From contig CANMMF010000012.1 of assembly GCA_947498985.1 (NCBI GenBank), forward strand, positions 1-64,000: a DNA stretch of 64,000 nt. Reading direction: 5' to 3'. This stretch comes from an uncultured Paracoccaceae bacterium (GTDB taxonomy: Bacteria; Pseudomonadota; Alphaproteobacteria; Rhodobacterales; Rhodobacteraceae). Position 1 is the stretch's first letter. Each line of letters starts with the position of its first letter. Both the position numbers and the translations under genes were made by a program. Under the pieces are notes generated by a model. The model did not search any database. It saw only the letters and a list, made by a program, of their open reading frames with translations, and was not told where the DNA came from. Of the stretch, positions 1 through 9,958 are shown piece after piece.

Positions 1-51
1 TGCCGGGCGGGCTGGTGATCTTTTGCGGGGCAAAAGACACCCTTGCCCGCG

Positions 52-79
52 GGCCGCGAAAGACGGGGCTTTCGCGGCC
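52..79 (-). terminator. Hairpin at the 3' end of infA (11-bp perfect stem, 6-nt loop)
   Basis: GGCCGCGAAAG-acgggg-CTTTCGCGGCC, touching the infA stop codon; no strong U-tract. Confidence 0.5.
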
Positions 80-297
80 TACTTAAACCGGTAGTTGATG
101 CGGCCTTTGGTGAGGTCGTAGGGGGTCATTTCCACCTGCACCTTGTCGCCGGCCAGAACGCGGATGCGGTTCTTGCGCATCTTGCCTGCCGTATGTGCGA
201 TGATCTCATGGCCGTTCTCAAGCTCGACCCGAAATGTCGCATTGGGCAGGAGTTCCTTCACGACACCGGGGAATTCGAGAGTATCTTCCTTGGCCAT
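79..297 (-). CDS. infA: Translation initiation factor IF-1
   Basis: [72 protein letters not shown] is canonical IF-1; start set at MAKED, inside the longer ORF. Confidence 0.97.
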   Translation of the reverse strand: MAKEDTLEFPGVVKELLPNATFRVELENGHEIIAHTAGKMRKNRIRVLAGDKVQVEMTPYDLTKGRINYRFK

Positions 298-387
298 GTT
301 GTCTCCATAGATATCCGCCGCGTCTTGGCATTTCTGCGCGGCGCGCTTCGATATGGGCCCAAAACCCTTGTAAATCAAGTCGAGAAA

Positions 388-1272
388 TCAGCGCAGGCGG
401 GTCAGCGGAGCGCGATCGCTGCGCTTGTCCTGCTCGGCCCAGTGCCGCCGGTTGAGCACAACGCCATCGGCGCGCACATGCGCAATTGCCGCCCGATCAA
501 GCGTGGCGACGGTCCAGCCCGGCGCGTTCATCGCGCCGCTGGCCAGGATGCCATCTGCCGGAAACCCGGTATCCGGCGGGCCGAAAATGCCGCCGCGGCC
601 GGTGCTCACATCGATCACCTGGCTCCAGTCCGCTTCGCCCACCACCGAGGACATGACGGTCACGCATTGCATCTCGAGCGCCCGGGCGCGGGCGCCGATG
701 CGCACGCGGGTATGGCCGCTCAGCGCTTCGGTGACCGACGGCACCAGGATGAGATCGGCGTCCCGCAGCGCCTGACCAAAAAGCGGGAACTCGCTGTCGT
801 AACAGATCAGGATGCCGATCTTGCCGAGGCTCGTGTCAAAAAGCTGCAACGGCCCGCCGGGTGCGATGCCCCAGACCTCACGCTCAAAGCGGGTCATGAT
901 CTGCTTGTCCTGGATCGCCATCGCGCCCGTGGGGGTGAAGAACCGGGCGCGGTTGACGGGGCCTTTGGCGATGCTTGTGTCCCGCACCGGTGCCGAGGCC
1001 GCGAGGATATGCACGGCAAAGCGGCTGGCCAGCTCCGAATGCAGCGCGTCGACCGCACCGAGATGTTTTGCAACCGCATCGATGCAGCCCGTGAGGTCAT
1101 ATGCCGCCACGCGTCCTTCGAGACAGGCAATTTCCAGAGCGCCGTATTCCGGGAAGACCAGCAGATCCGCCCCTTGCGTGGCTGCGCGTGAGACCCAATC
1201 GGTCAGCTTGGCGGCGTAGTGATCCCAGTCGCGCAGAAAGTCGACGGGATAGGCGGCGGTCGCGATTTTCAT
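388..1272 (-). CDS. Carbon-nitrogen hydrolase (nitrilase superfamily)
   Basis: Motifs VFPEYG, DKQIMTRFE and GILICYDSEFP correspond to the Glu-Lys-Cys active-site regions of the family. Confidence 0.88.
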   Translation of the reverse strand: MKIATAAYPVDFLRDWDHYAAKLTDWVSRAATQGADLLVFPEYGALEIACLEGRVAAYDLTGCIDAVAKHLGAVDALHSELASRFAVHILAASAPVRDTSIAKGPVNRARFFTPTGAMAIQDKQIMTRFEREVWGIAPGGPLQLFDTSLGKIGILICYDSEFPLFGQALRDADLILVPSVTEALSGHTRVRIGARARALEMQCVTVMSSVVGEADWSQVIDVSTGRGGIFGPPDTGFPADGILASGAMNAPGWTVATLDRAAIAHVRADGVVLNRRHWAEQDKRSDRAPLTRLR

Positions 1273-1321
1273 GGTGCGTCCTTTTCAGACAATTGCTGCG
1301 CAGGGCGATCACGGGCGTTGT

Positions 1322-1387
1322 TGGGGGCGCTGCCCCCGTCCACCAAAGGTGGACTCCCCCGGGAGTATTTCAGGCCCAAAGAAACAG
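1322..1387 (-). repeat. Intergenic double-hairpin repeat, copy 1
   Basis: Minus-strand CTGTTTCTTTGGGCCTGAAATACTCCCGGGGGA + TCCACCtttGGTGGA + GGGGGCaGCGCCCCC; similar to 14704-14770. Confidence 0.65.
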
Positions 1388-1399
1388 CGCACGCGCGCC

Positions 1400-1987
1400 T
1401 CAGTCCAGACGGCGCATCCAGAATTGCAGCGGTTTTTGTGTCTCGTGTTGGTGGCCCAGGTCTTTCCAGCCGAAACGGGCGATCACGCCCGGCAGTGGCG
1501 CATAGCCGCGCTTGCGCCAGAAGCCGTCGAGCGGGGTGTAATCCGGCGGGCGCGCGGGATGGTCATCCGGGCGGATCACGGCGCAGAACGCGCAGAACGC
1601 AAACCCCAGCCGGCGCGCATGGGCCTCGCGCAGGTCAAAGAATGCGTGGCCGATGCCCTGCCCGCGCCAGGCAGGCAGCAGAACGGATTCGGCGCAGTAG
1701 AAGATCTCATCCAGCGCGACGGGCTGGTCGGCGAAGGCAGCGGCGAAATCCCCGGCATGTTCGGTCATCGGGGTGCCGGTGGCGGCGCCGATGAGGCGGG
1801 TGTCGTCGAAGGCGCCGATGAGGATGGCGGAAGCGGCGTCGCGGTAAGGGGCGAGGTAGCGTTGCTCATAGGTGAGATCGCCGTCATAGAGATAGGGGAA
1901 GGCGCGGAACACCTCGATCCTGAGAGCCGCGACATCCGCGAGCGCGGCGTCGAGATCCGGTCCCTGCAATGCGGCGACACGGATCAT
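1400..1987 (-). CDS. GNAT family N-acetyltransferase
   Basis: MIRVAALQGPDLDAALADVAALRIEVFRAFPYLYDGD with LLPAWRGQGIGHAFF acetyl-CoA binding motif. Confidence 0.8.
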   Translation of the reverse strand: MIRVAALQGPDLDAALADVAALRIEVFRAFPYLYDGDLTYEQRYLAPYRDAASAILIGAFDDTRLIGAATGTPMTEHAGDFAAAFADQPVALDEIFYCAESVLLPAWRGQGIGHAFFDLREAHARRLGFAFCAFCAVIRPDDHPARPPDYTPLDGFWRKRGYAPLPGVIARFGWKDLGHQHETQKPLQFWMRRLD

Positions 1988-2322
1988 GCGGGCGGACTGG
2001 TCTGGCTTGTGTCGGTTGCGCGGCATGTCATGTGTGGCTGGGTCTCTTGTGCGATCGGGCGGGTTTGAGTGGGACCCCGTGTGCGGTTTACCATTGTGTC
2101 CCCTGGTCTATTCGAGCGACCGCAGGATGCCCGATTGGATCCGGGCAGGTTGGACTGGCGCGGGCGGGCCATCAGAGCCAGTGTGGGCACGCGCAGGGCG
2201 ACAACGGCGGGCCGGAGGCCGGGTGATGTGCTCGGGCCTGATATCAGACGCGTCCTCCATTTGCTCGGCAGGCGCGGATCCGGGCCGAAATCGCGCGGGA
2301 TCGGCGCGTCGCCACGCATCTC

Positions 2323-2766
2323 CTAGCGCCCCCAGCGACCCTGCAGTCGCTCATAGATCTGATCGCGGGTCTGGCGGTAGGCGTTGATCTTCTGTTCGCG
2401 CGATTCGCCCAGGCCCGTCGGGTCCATGACCGGCCAGTATTCCACCGTCAGATGATAATAGCGCGTCAGTTCCAGCGCCATGCGCTGCGACGCGGGCGAC
2501 AGCGCGACGATGAGATCGAAACCCGAGAGCGCCTCGCCCATCTGTTCGAGCTCTTCGAAAGAGCGGGCGCGGTGCCGGGTAAGCTCGACCCCGATCTCGG
2601 CACAGGCGGCGATGGCGAAGCCGTCGATCTCCAGATCGTTCACCACGCCGACCGATTGCACATAGGCCTGCAGCCCGTAGAGCTTTTTCATGATGCCCTC
2701 GGCCATCGGAGAGCGCACGGCATTGTGGTCGCAGCAAAACAGGATCGACTGCGGCAGCTCTGCCAC
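2323..2766 (-). CDS. Low-molecular-weight phosphotyrosine phosphatase / ArsC-like protein
   Basis: ILFCCDHNAVRSPMAEG (CX5R-type loop) and a C-terminal PVMDPTGLGESREQKINAYRQTRDQI; GTG start. Confidence 0.85.
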   Translation of the reverse strand: MAELPQSILFCCDHNAVRSPMAEGIMKKLYGLQAYVQSVGVVNDLEIDGFAIAACAEIGVELTRHRARSFEELEQMGEALSGFDLIVALSPASQRMALELTRYYHLTVEYWPVMDPTGLGESREQKINAYRQTRDQIYERLQGRWGR

Positions 2767-2767
2767 G

Positions 2768-3247
2768 TCAGCCGCCAAAATGCAGGACGCAGACCAGCGT
2801 GAAGAGCCGCCTTGCGGTGGCGTCATCCACCGCCACCTTGCCCTCGAGCCGCTCGGCAAGGATGCGCGCACCCTCGTTGTGGATTCCCCGGCGCGCCATG
2901 TCGATGGTCTCGATCTGGCTGGGTGGCAGGGTTTTCACGGCGTCGAAATAGCTTTTGCAGATCTGGAAGTAATCTTTCACCACCTGCCGGAACGGGCTGA
3001 GAGAGAGGTGAAATTCCGCAGCCTTTTCATGGCGCTCGGTGGTCACGTCGAAAACCAGCCGCTTGTCTCGGATCGAAAGGCCGACGTGATAGGGCCCCGA
3101 CGGGACCGGGCGGTCGTCGCGCGGCGGCAGCTCGAAGGAGTTTTCCTCCATCAGATCGAACATCGCGACGCGGCGCTCCTGTTCGATTTCCGGCGTGGGC
3201 GGCGGCAGGTTGGCGTCGTCGAGTTCGATATGGGCGATGCGGGTCAT
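2768..3247 (-). CDS. UPF0262 family protein
   Basis: MTRIAHIELDD...RRGIHNEGARILAERLEGKVAVDDATARRLFTLVCVLHF; position next to hisD matches Rhodobacterales synteny. Confidence 0.85.
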   Translation of the reverse strand: MTRIAHIELDDANLPPPTPEIEQERRVAMFDLMEENSFELPPRDDRPVPSGPYHVGLSIRDKRLVFDVTTERHEKAAEFHLSLSPFRQVVKDYFQICKSYFDAVKTLPPSQIETIDMARRGIHNEGARILAERLEGKVAVDDATARRLFTLVCVLHFGG

Positions 3248-3369
3248 GGATGGATCCTCGGATTGCGCATGGCTTAGCGTGCCGCGCGCGTCTGGGCAAT
3301 GGCGCGACATGTCGCCCCTGATCGCCTTGGCCGAGGGCCCGCTTGTCCGCCCGGATGGGCGGCCGCGCC

Positions 3370-4671
3370 TCAGGAGTTGAGCTTGCCCAGCCGCGCGGAG
3401 ACGCTGAGCCCATGGGCCTGCAGGCTTTCGGAGCGGGCCAGCGTTTCAGCCGCGGGGCCGATCGCGCGCAGCGCATCGGGTGTCATCCGGGCCAGCGTGG
3501 TGCGCTTGAGGAAATCGAGCACGCTGAGGCCGGACGAAAACCGCGCCGACCTTGCTGTCGGCAGCACGTGGTTGGGCCCGCCGACATAGTCGCCGATGGC
3601 CTCCGGCGTCCATTGCCCGAGGAAGATCGCCCCGGCATGGGTGATCTGCGCAGAGAGCGCTTCGGGGTCGGCCACGCAAAGCTCAAGGTGTTCGGGCGCG
3701 ATCCGGTCCGACAGGCGGGCGGCTTCCGAAAGGTCGCGCACGGTGATCACCGCGCCGAAATCGCGCCAGCTGGCTTCGGCGATGGCGCGGCGCTCCAGCG
3801 TGTCGAGCCGTTGTGCCACCGCCGCCGCCACCGCCTGCCCGAAATCGGCATCGGGGGTGATCAGGATCGACTGGGCGCTTTCGTCATGCTCTGCCTGGCT
3901 CATCAGGTCGAGCGCGATCCAGTCGGGATCGTTGTCGGCATCGGCGATCACCAGGATCTCAGACGGGCCCGCGATCATGTCGATCCCGACCTTGCCGAAG
4001 ACCCGTCGTTTGGCCGCCGCCACATAGGCGTTGCCCGGGCCGGTGATCTTGTCGACCGGCGGGATGGTTTCGGTGCCGTAGGCCAGCGCGGCAATCGCCT
4101 GCGCGCCGCCGATCCGGTAGACCTCGTCCACGCCCGCAATCCGCGCGGCCAGCATCACCAGCGGGTTCACCTGCCCGTCCGGCGTGGGCACCGTGATCGC
4201 AAGCCGTGGGACGCCCGCAACCTTGGCCGGGATGGCGTTCATCAGCACCGAGGACGGGTAGCTCGCCAGACCGCCCGGCACGTAAAGACCGGCCGCCGAG
4301 ACAGGCGTCCAGCGCCAGCCGAGCGTTGCGCCTTCGGGATCGGTCCATTGCTGGTCGTCGGGCATCTGGCGCACGTGGTAGGCGCGGATGCGCTCTGCGG
4401 CCTGCTCCAGCGCGGCGCGCTCAGACGCGGGCACGTCGTCGCAATATGCCTCGATCTCGTCACTGGTAAAGCGCAAGGCATCCGGCGTCAGCTCCAGCCG
4501 GTCAAAGCGCTGCGTCAGCTCCAGCACCGCCGCATCGCCGCGCACCCGGACGTCCGAGATAATGGCCGCGACCGTGTCGTCCACATCGGCGCTGTCTTCG
4601 CGCTTGGTGCCCAGCAACATGGTAAAGGCCGCGTCGAAATCCGCATCGCACGTATCGAGAAAGACAGGCAT
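3370..4671 (-). CDS. hisD: Histidinol dehydrogenase
   Basis: VPGGLASYPSSVLMNAIPAKVAGV, GPGNAYVAAAKRRVFGKVGIDMIAGPSEI and VGGPNHVLPT signatures. Confidence 0.97.
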   Translation of the reverse strand: MPVFLDTCDADFDAAFTMLLGTKREDSADVDDTVAAIISDVRVRGDAAVLELTQRFDRLELTPDALRFTSDEIEAYCDDVPASERAALEQAAERIRAYHVRQMPDDQQWTDPEGATLGWRWTPVSAAGLYVPGGLASYPSSVLMNAIPAKVAGVPRLAITVPTPDGQVNPLVMLAARIAGVDEVYRIGGAQAIAALAYGTETIPPVDKITGPGNAYVAAAKRRVFGKVGIDMIAGPSEILVIADADNDPDWIALDLMSQAEHDESAQSILITPDADFGQAVAAAVAQRLDTLERRAIAEASWRDFGAVITVRDLSEAARLSDRIAPEHLELCVADPEALSAQITHAGAIFLGQWTPEAIGDYVGGPNHVLPTARSARFSSGLSVLDFLKRTTLARMTPDALRAIGPAAETLARSESLQAHGLSVSARLGKLNS

Positions 4672-5151
4672 CAGAAGCTCTCCTTTGTCGGCGATGTAGC
4701 CCTTGGCGCGCCGAGCCTCAAGCCGGTGCCGGCTGATGCGGGCGGCCTCGGTGTTGTGCGGCGACAGGTTGGGGGGCTTGGATGGGAGAGATTTGCGGCG
4801 TGACTAGGTGTCTGGGCTGCGTTTTGGAGCCAGGAAGGGATCATCAGGCAGACCGGTCGGGGCGCTGTGATGGTGGGGTTGGTCTCTTGCAGTCACGCAG
4901 GATCGCGGCGGGACGCGGTGGCGGATGCCGCGCGTGTTTGTGGTGAGTCCGGAGGAGGCAAAGATGCGGAGACAAAGCGCATGTGTCGCTTGAGGTAATC
5001 GAGATATATTACTGTTTTATAACTTTTTTATCTCTCTCAGAAATCTGGCACGCGGCAAGAAGTTACGAAGTTTCACCACGCAGGTTTGCGGTGCCGGCAT
5101 TCAAGAACGTTGCGCCCGGCTCTTGTCCGTGCCTGTCATATCTTGAACGCC

Positions 5152-5748
5152 TCAGCGCCCCGCGACCAGGCATTGATCCATCTCGAAGGCGTCATGGTGA
5201 TGCGTCTCGCGGTCCCGCGAGACGGGCCGGTCGCGGATCTTGTCGATGGCATCACAAGCCAGGGCCCGACAGGCGCCGCAGACGGTGGTGCCGGAGGTGC
5301 CCATGTCGACCGGCGCGGACGGGTCCTGCGCTCGGTGCGTTGCGGCGTGGCGGCGCGCATCGGGGTTAACCTCTCCGCAAATGGCGCAGAGATGCAGCAG
5401 CCCGGCGGCGGCTTGCGGTGGCTGCCCCGGAGAGCCACCATGCGAGCCTTGCAGCATGCGCACCGTGAGCCCCAATGCCGGTTGCGGTGTCACGCGCATC
5501 TCGAAATGGCGACGCTTGTCGGTCGCGTGGCAGGCCAAAGGCAGCCGCAGCGGTTTTTGCCAGTTCCGCACCGCGAAGAGGATCGCATGCAGGTACAGCT
5601 TGACCTCGTCGCCGTCGACGAATTTCCAGATCACATGCCCAAGGACACGGTCGGAAACCGCCCTCTGTCCGTCATTTTCAATGGCGAAACTGTCCCAATC
5701 ATGCGCCAGCCGAATAATCCTGTCGTCCACATCGAGCGTGTATTCCAT
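5152..5748 (-). CDS. Hypothetical protein: PAS-like N-terminal region with a C-terminal pair of CxxC motifs
   Basis: MEYTLDVDDRIIRLAHDWDSFAIENDG..VLGHVIWKFVDGDEVKLYLHAILFAVR; C-terminal LCAICGEV and VCGACRAL. Confidence 0.6.
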   Translation of the reverse strand: MEYTLDVDDRIIRLAHDWDSFAIENDGQRAVSDRVLGHVIWKFVDGDEVKLYLHAILFAVRNWQKPLRLPLACHATDKRRHFEMRVTPQPALGLTVRMLQGSHGGSPGQPPQAAAGLLHLCAICGEVNPDARRHAATHRAQDPSAPVDMGTSGTTVCGACRALACDAIDKIRDRPVSRDRETHHHDAFEMDQCLVAGR

Positions 5749-5884
5749 GCGCGTTCTCCTTCGGACCGCGGATACTCACGGCCCGTGATGTGCCCACGCA
5801 CACTGCAGGAAGATTGCGGTAAGAGCCGTTAACGATAGGTTCCCGCTGCGGCCTCGCGCGCAACGTCTTGCCGACGCATCGCGA

Positions 5885-6367
5885 TCAGAGATCGTGGTCC
5901 GGGGTCTTGCCCGACGGCGCAAGATAGGGGCGCGTGACATCGCGCAAATTCACCTCGAGCGCCTCGACATCCGCGCGGATCGCGCCATCCCCCGCCAGCG
6001 TGAGCAGCACCGCGCCGCCGGGCGGATCCGCGGGCTCGAACTCGAGCGACAGGAGCGACAGGACCAGCGCGCTCTCACGCCGGTCGATGCCCTGGCTCGA
6101 GACGCGCGAGACGCCGTCGAACACCAGGAGCGACCGCACCCGCTCGGGCGGGTTGCGCCCCTGCCCGTCTTCGCGCCGCAGCCGGTTGATCAGAAGCGCC
6201 AGGCGGCGCCGCCCCCGCTCCCACCTGATATCGGACACCGAAAACACGGCGTCCTGCACGAGCGCAGAGATCACCGACATGTCGTCGGCGTCAAATGCGC
6301 CGAGATTCAGCGGCTTGTCGCCCGCATCCTCGAACCGCGCGTCTTCGGGAAGGTGATCGTCGCTCAT
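5885..6367 (-). CDS. DUF2948 family protein
   Basis: Position next to murA plus content ([43 protein letters not shown]); overlaps murA start/stop by 4 nt. Confidence 0.8.
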   Translation of the reverse strand: MSDDHLPEDARFEDAGDKPLNLGAFDADDMSVISALVQDAVFSVSDIRWERGRRRLALLINRLRREDGQGRNPPERVRSLLVFDGVSRVSSQGIDRRESALVLSLLSLEFEPADPPGGAVLLTLAGDGAIRADVEALEVNLRDVTRPYLAPSGKTPDHDL

Positions 6368-7635
6368 GCGCCCTTGATCCGTTCGATTTTGGCCCCCACG
6401 CCCGAGAGTTTGCGCACCACGTGCTCATAGCCGCGATCCAGATGGTAGACGCGGCTCACCACGGTTTCGCCTTCGGCCGCGAGCCCGGCCAGAATAAGCG
6501 ACACGCTGGCCCGCAGATCGGTCGCCATGACTGGCGCGCCGCGCAGCTTTTCGACCCCCGTCACGGTTGCATGCCCGCCCTGCACATCGATCTGCGCGCC
6601 CATGCGCATGAGCTCCGGCGCATGCATGAAGCGGTTCTCGAAAATCTTTTCCTCAAGCACCGACGTGCCCTCGGCGGTACACAGCAGCGCCATCATCTGC
6701 GCCTGAAGGTCGGTCGGGAAGCCGGGATAGGGATCTGTCGTGACATCGACCGCCCGCACGCGGCCATTGCCGCGCGTGACCCGCAGACCCTTGGCCGTCT
6801 CCTCGACCGAAATCCCCGCCGCGTCGAGCTTTTCGCAGAACGCCGCAAGCAGATCGATGCGCCCGCCAAGGCAGGTCACGTCGCCGCCGCAGATGGCCGG
6901 GGCCAGCATGTAGGTGCCCAGTTCGATCCGGTCGGTCACCACGCGATGCGTCGCCCCGCCCAGTCGGTCGACCCCTTCGATGGTGATCTCGGAGGTGCCC
7001 TCGCCGCTGATCCGGGCGCCCATCTTTTGCAGGCACTGCGCCAGATCGACGATTTCCGGCTCGCGTGCGGCGTTCTTCAGAACGGTTGTGCCGCGCGCCA
7101 GCGTCGCGGCCATCAGCGCGTTTTCTGTGGCGCCGACGGAGACGAAGGGAAACTCCACCACCGCGCCCTTGAGCCCGCCGGACGGCGCCTTTGCATGCAC
7201 ATAGCCGTCGCGCAGTTCCAGTTCCGCGCCCATCGCCTCGAGCGCTTTGAGATGCAGATCCACCGGGCGCGCGCCGATGGCGCAGCCCCCCGGCAGCGAC
7301 ACCACCGCCTTGCCCGCGCGCGCCAGCATCGGCCCCAGCACGAGGATCGAGGCGCGCATCTTGCGCACGATGTCGTAATCGGCCGTGAGGTTGTTCAGAT
7401 CGTGGCTCGAGAGCGCCAGTACCTGCCCGTCCTGCAGGCTCTGGACCTCGGCACCGAGCGAGCGCAGAAGCTCGGTCATGGTGCGGATGTCGCTGAGCCG
7501 CGGCGCGTTGGTCAGCGTCAGCGGGTCTTCGCTGAGCAGCGTGGCGGGCATCAAGGTGAGGCAGGCGTTCTTGGCCCCCGCGATGGGGATCTCGCCTGAC
7601 AGCGTGCCGTTTCCCGTGACTACAATCGAATCCAT
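6364..7635 (-). CDS. murA: UDP-N-acetylglucosamine 1-carboxyvinyltransferase
   Basis: [50 protein letters not shown] and [17 protein letters not shown] motifs. Confidence 0.97.
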   Translation of the reverse strand: MDSIVVTGNGTLSGEIPIAGAKNACLTLMPATLLSEDPLTLTNAPRLSDIRTMTELLRSLGAEVQSLQDGQVLALSSHDLNNLTADYDIVRKMRASILVLGPMLARAGKAVVSLPGGCAIGARPVDLHLKALEAMGAELELRDGYVHAKAPSGGLKGAVVEFPFVSVGATENALMAATLARGTTVLKNAAREPEIVDLAQCLQKMGARISGEGTSEITIEGVDRLGGATHRVVTDRIELGTYMLAPAICGGDVTCLGGRIDLLAAFCEKLDAAGISVEETAKGLRVTRGNGRVRAVDVTTDPYPGFPTDLQAQMMALLCTAEGTSVLEEKIFENRFMHAPELMRMGAQIDVQGGHATVTGVEKLRGAPVMATDLRASVSLILAGLAAEGETVVSRVYHLDRGYEHVVRKLSGVGAKIERIKGA

Positions 7636-7637
7636 GT

Positions 7638-7796
7638 TCAGCCCTTCTGCTCGCCTTTTGCGTCACCCTTGTCGGCCTGATCCGCGCGCGCGCGGGCCTG
7701 TGCCTTGCGCCGCGCCAGGTTGGCCTTGAGCGCCGCCTTGAGCCGCGCATCCCGATCCGCCTGCGCGACCTTGCCGCTGGGTGTTTTCCGCTCCAT
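7638..7796 (-). CDS. 52-aa basic protein upstream of murA (not in the supplied ORF track)
   Basis: Hand translation: [52 protein letters not shown]; 2 nt upstream of the murA start, same strand. Confidence 0.65.
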   Translation of the reverse strand: MERKTPSGKVAQADRDARLKAALKANLARRKAQARARADQADKGDAKGEQKG

Positions 7797-7890
7797 CGCC
7801 CCTCTCTAACGCAGGGGCGAAAAAGCGTCCAGATAACGCTTGCACCGTTTTGGAATTGCGTCTAAGCACCGCCCACGCTCAGGCAAAGGC

Positions 7891-7965
<75 letters not shown>

Positions 7966-8242
7966 TCTCTTCATCACAGCCCCGGATCTGGTCAACCGCG
8001 CTGGTGGTCGGCTGGCGTTGCTGCGGTCCGGTGGTGGTCAAACTGGCCGCACGGCGCGGTGGGCCGAAACAGGCGTGCGGAGAGCGGGACACCCGTGGCA
8101 AGGTGCGCCGCGGGCAATCCGTCGCAGCACGAAAACATCCCGAATATCCTGCGCGTTCATACCCTCTCACCCGTCTCGGCGCTTGCAAATCGGCGCGGCC
8201 GCCCTCTAATCCGCTGGACCGGCCCCCGATTGGACATCTGCC

Positions 8243-9475
8243 TTGCTGTTATACCGCCTCCTTGTCAGCCTGTTTGCCGGCTTCGCGCTGACGCGGGCAA
8301 TGCGCCGGGGCGGGTGGCGCGCGCTGCGTGACCGGCTGGCGCGGGGCGACGATCTGCCCGAGGGCCCGCATGTCTGGCTGCACGGCGCCTCGAACGGCGA
8401 GCTGGCCTCCGCCCGGCCAGTGCTGGAGATGTTGATCGGCGCTCGCCCGGATCTGCATTGGGTGGTGACCTGCAATTCCGATACCGGCACAGCACTTGTC
8501 GACGGCTGGCACCTCGCACAGGTGACGGCGCGGCCCGCGCCGATCGATCTCGCCCGGGTCAGCAGGCGCGCCTTGCGGCGCTGGCGCGTTGTGGCGCTGG
8601 TGTCGCTGGAGGCCGAGCTCTGGCCCCACCGCGTGCTCGATTGCCCCGGTCCGGTTGTGCAACTGGCCGCCCGCATGAGCGCCAACACCGCGCGCAACTG
8701 GGCGCGGGTGCCCGGACTGGCGGCGAAGGTGCTCGGCGCGATGTCCTTTGTGAGCGCGCAGAATGCCGAGACGCTGGAGCGGCTGCGCGCGCTTGGCCTG
8801 CCCGGTGACGCGGCGGGGCCCGTCGCGGATCTCAAGGCGCTCTACACGCCGCCGGATCTGCCCCCGGATCCGGCCCTCGTCATGAGCTTTGCGCGCGAGG
8901 CGACCTGGCTCGCAGCCTCCACCCATCCGGGCGAAGAGCAAACCGTGCTCGAGGCGCATCACATCGCGCGGCAGGCCGACCCCGACCTGCGCCTGATCCT
9001 CGCCCCTCGCCATCCGCAGCGCGCCGGGGAGATTGCCGAGATGGCGCGCGCGCGCGGTCTGACGGTGGCGCGGCGCAGCCTCTCGGATCCGCCGGGTGAT
9101 GCGGCGGTCTATCTGGCGGACACGATGGGAGAGATGGCGCGTTGGTACGCGCTGGCCGGTCGGGTCTTTATCGGCGGCACGCTCACCGACCGGGGCGGCC
9201 ACACGCCGTATGAACCGGCGGCCTTCGGCGCGGCCCTGTTGGCGGGTCCGGATGTGGCCAATTTCAAGGCGCCCTTCGCGCGCCTCCGCGCGGCTGGGGC
9301 GGTGGCCGCGGTGCGGGACGCCGCTACTCTGGCGCAGGCGCTCGAAGCGCTGAAAATGCCCGAGGCGCAGGCCGCTGCCGGACACACGGCGCAGCAGGCG
9401 CTGCAGCAGCAAACCGACCTCGGGGGCCTTGTGGCGCAGATCCTGTCCGTGCTGCCGCCGCCCGGGCGAACTTGA
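8243..9475 (+). CDS. waaA: 3-deoxy-D-manno-octulosonic acid (Kdo) transferase
   Basis: HGASNGELASARPVLEML, VVTCNSDTGTALV, and VFIGGTLTDRGGHTPYEPAAFGAALLAGPDVANF near the C terminus. Confidence 0.88.
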   Translation: MLLYRLLVSLFAGFALTRAMRRGGWRALRDRLARGDDLPEGPHVWLHGASNGELASARPVLEMLIGARPDLHWVVTCNSDTGTALVDGWHLAQVTARPAPIDLARVSRRALRRWRVVALVSLEAELWPHRVLDCPGPVVQLAARMSANTARNWARVPGLAAKVLGAMSFVSAQNAETLERLRALGLPGDAAGPVADLKALYTPPDLPPDPALVMSFAREATWLAASTHPGEEQTVLEAHHIARQADPDLRLILAPRHPQRAGEIAEMARARGLTVARRSLSDPPGDAAVYLADTMGEMARWYALAGRVFIGGTLTDRGGHTPYEPAAFGAALLAGPDVANFKAPFARLRAAGAVAAVRDAATLAQALEALKMPEAQAAAGHTAQQALQQQTDLGGLVAQILSVLPPPGRT

Positions 9476-9526
9476 TCCGCAGCGGCAGATGGCTATCTAT
9501 GACAAAGCAACAGCCAGACCGCAGAG

Positions 9527-9955
9527 ATGATTCACTACAGCCTCAAATGTGCCGATGGTCACCGGTTCGACAGCTGGTTCCAGTCCGCCGATGCCTATGA
9601 AAAGCTCGCCAAGGCGGGTCATGTCGCCTGCGCGGTCTGCGGCTCTGACGCGGTCGAAAAGGCGCTGATGGCGCCGCGCGTGACGCAGACCGGCAGCGAT
9701 GCCGCACCCACGAAGGCCCTGCGCAAACCACCCGGCCCGGCCGAGCAGGCGCTGGCGGAGATGCGCGCGCAGATCGAGGCAAACTCCGACTATGTCGGTG
9801 ACACCTTCGCCAAAGAGGCCCGCGCCATGCATCTGGGAGAGCTTCCCACACGCCCGATCTGGGGCGAGGCCCGCGGCGACGAGGTCCGCGCGCTGGTCGA
9901 AGACGAGATCCCCGTCGCACCGCTGCCCTTCACCCCGTCACGAAAGAGCAACTGA
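9527..9955 (+). CDS. DUF1178 family protein
   Basis: MIHYSLKCADGHRFDSWFQSADAYEKLAKAGHVACAVCGSDAVEKALMAPRV is typical of DUF1178. Confidence 0.9.
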   Translation: MIHYSLKCADGHRFDSWFQSADAYEKLAKAGHVACAVCGSDAVEKALMAPRVTQTGSDAAPTKALRKPPGPAEQALAEMRAQIEANSDYVGDTFAKEARAMHLGELPTRPIWGEARGDEVRALVEDEIPVAPLPFTPSRKSN

Positions 9956-9958
9956 GCC

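Noticed and set aside
1988-2322. Uncharacterised 335-bp stretch between GNAT and phosphatase genes, considered as an IS remnant
   Set aside because: No terminal repeats or transposase similarity visible; left as unexplained intergenic DNA.
4983-5369. Plus-strand ORF MSLEVIEIYYCFITFLSLSEIW...
   Set aside because: N-terminal part lies in the AT-rich intergenic patch and the rest is antisense to the PAS-like gene; no RBS or homology evident.
7966-8242. Possible integration site downstream of tRNA-Thr
   Set aside because: No integrase and no repeated tRNA 3' end seen; waaA follows directly.
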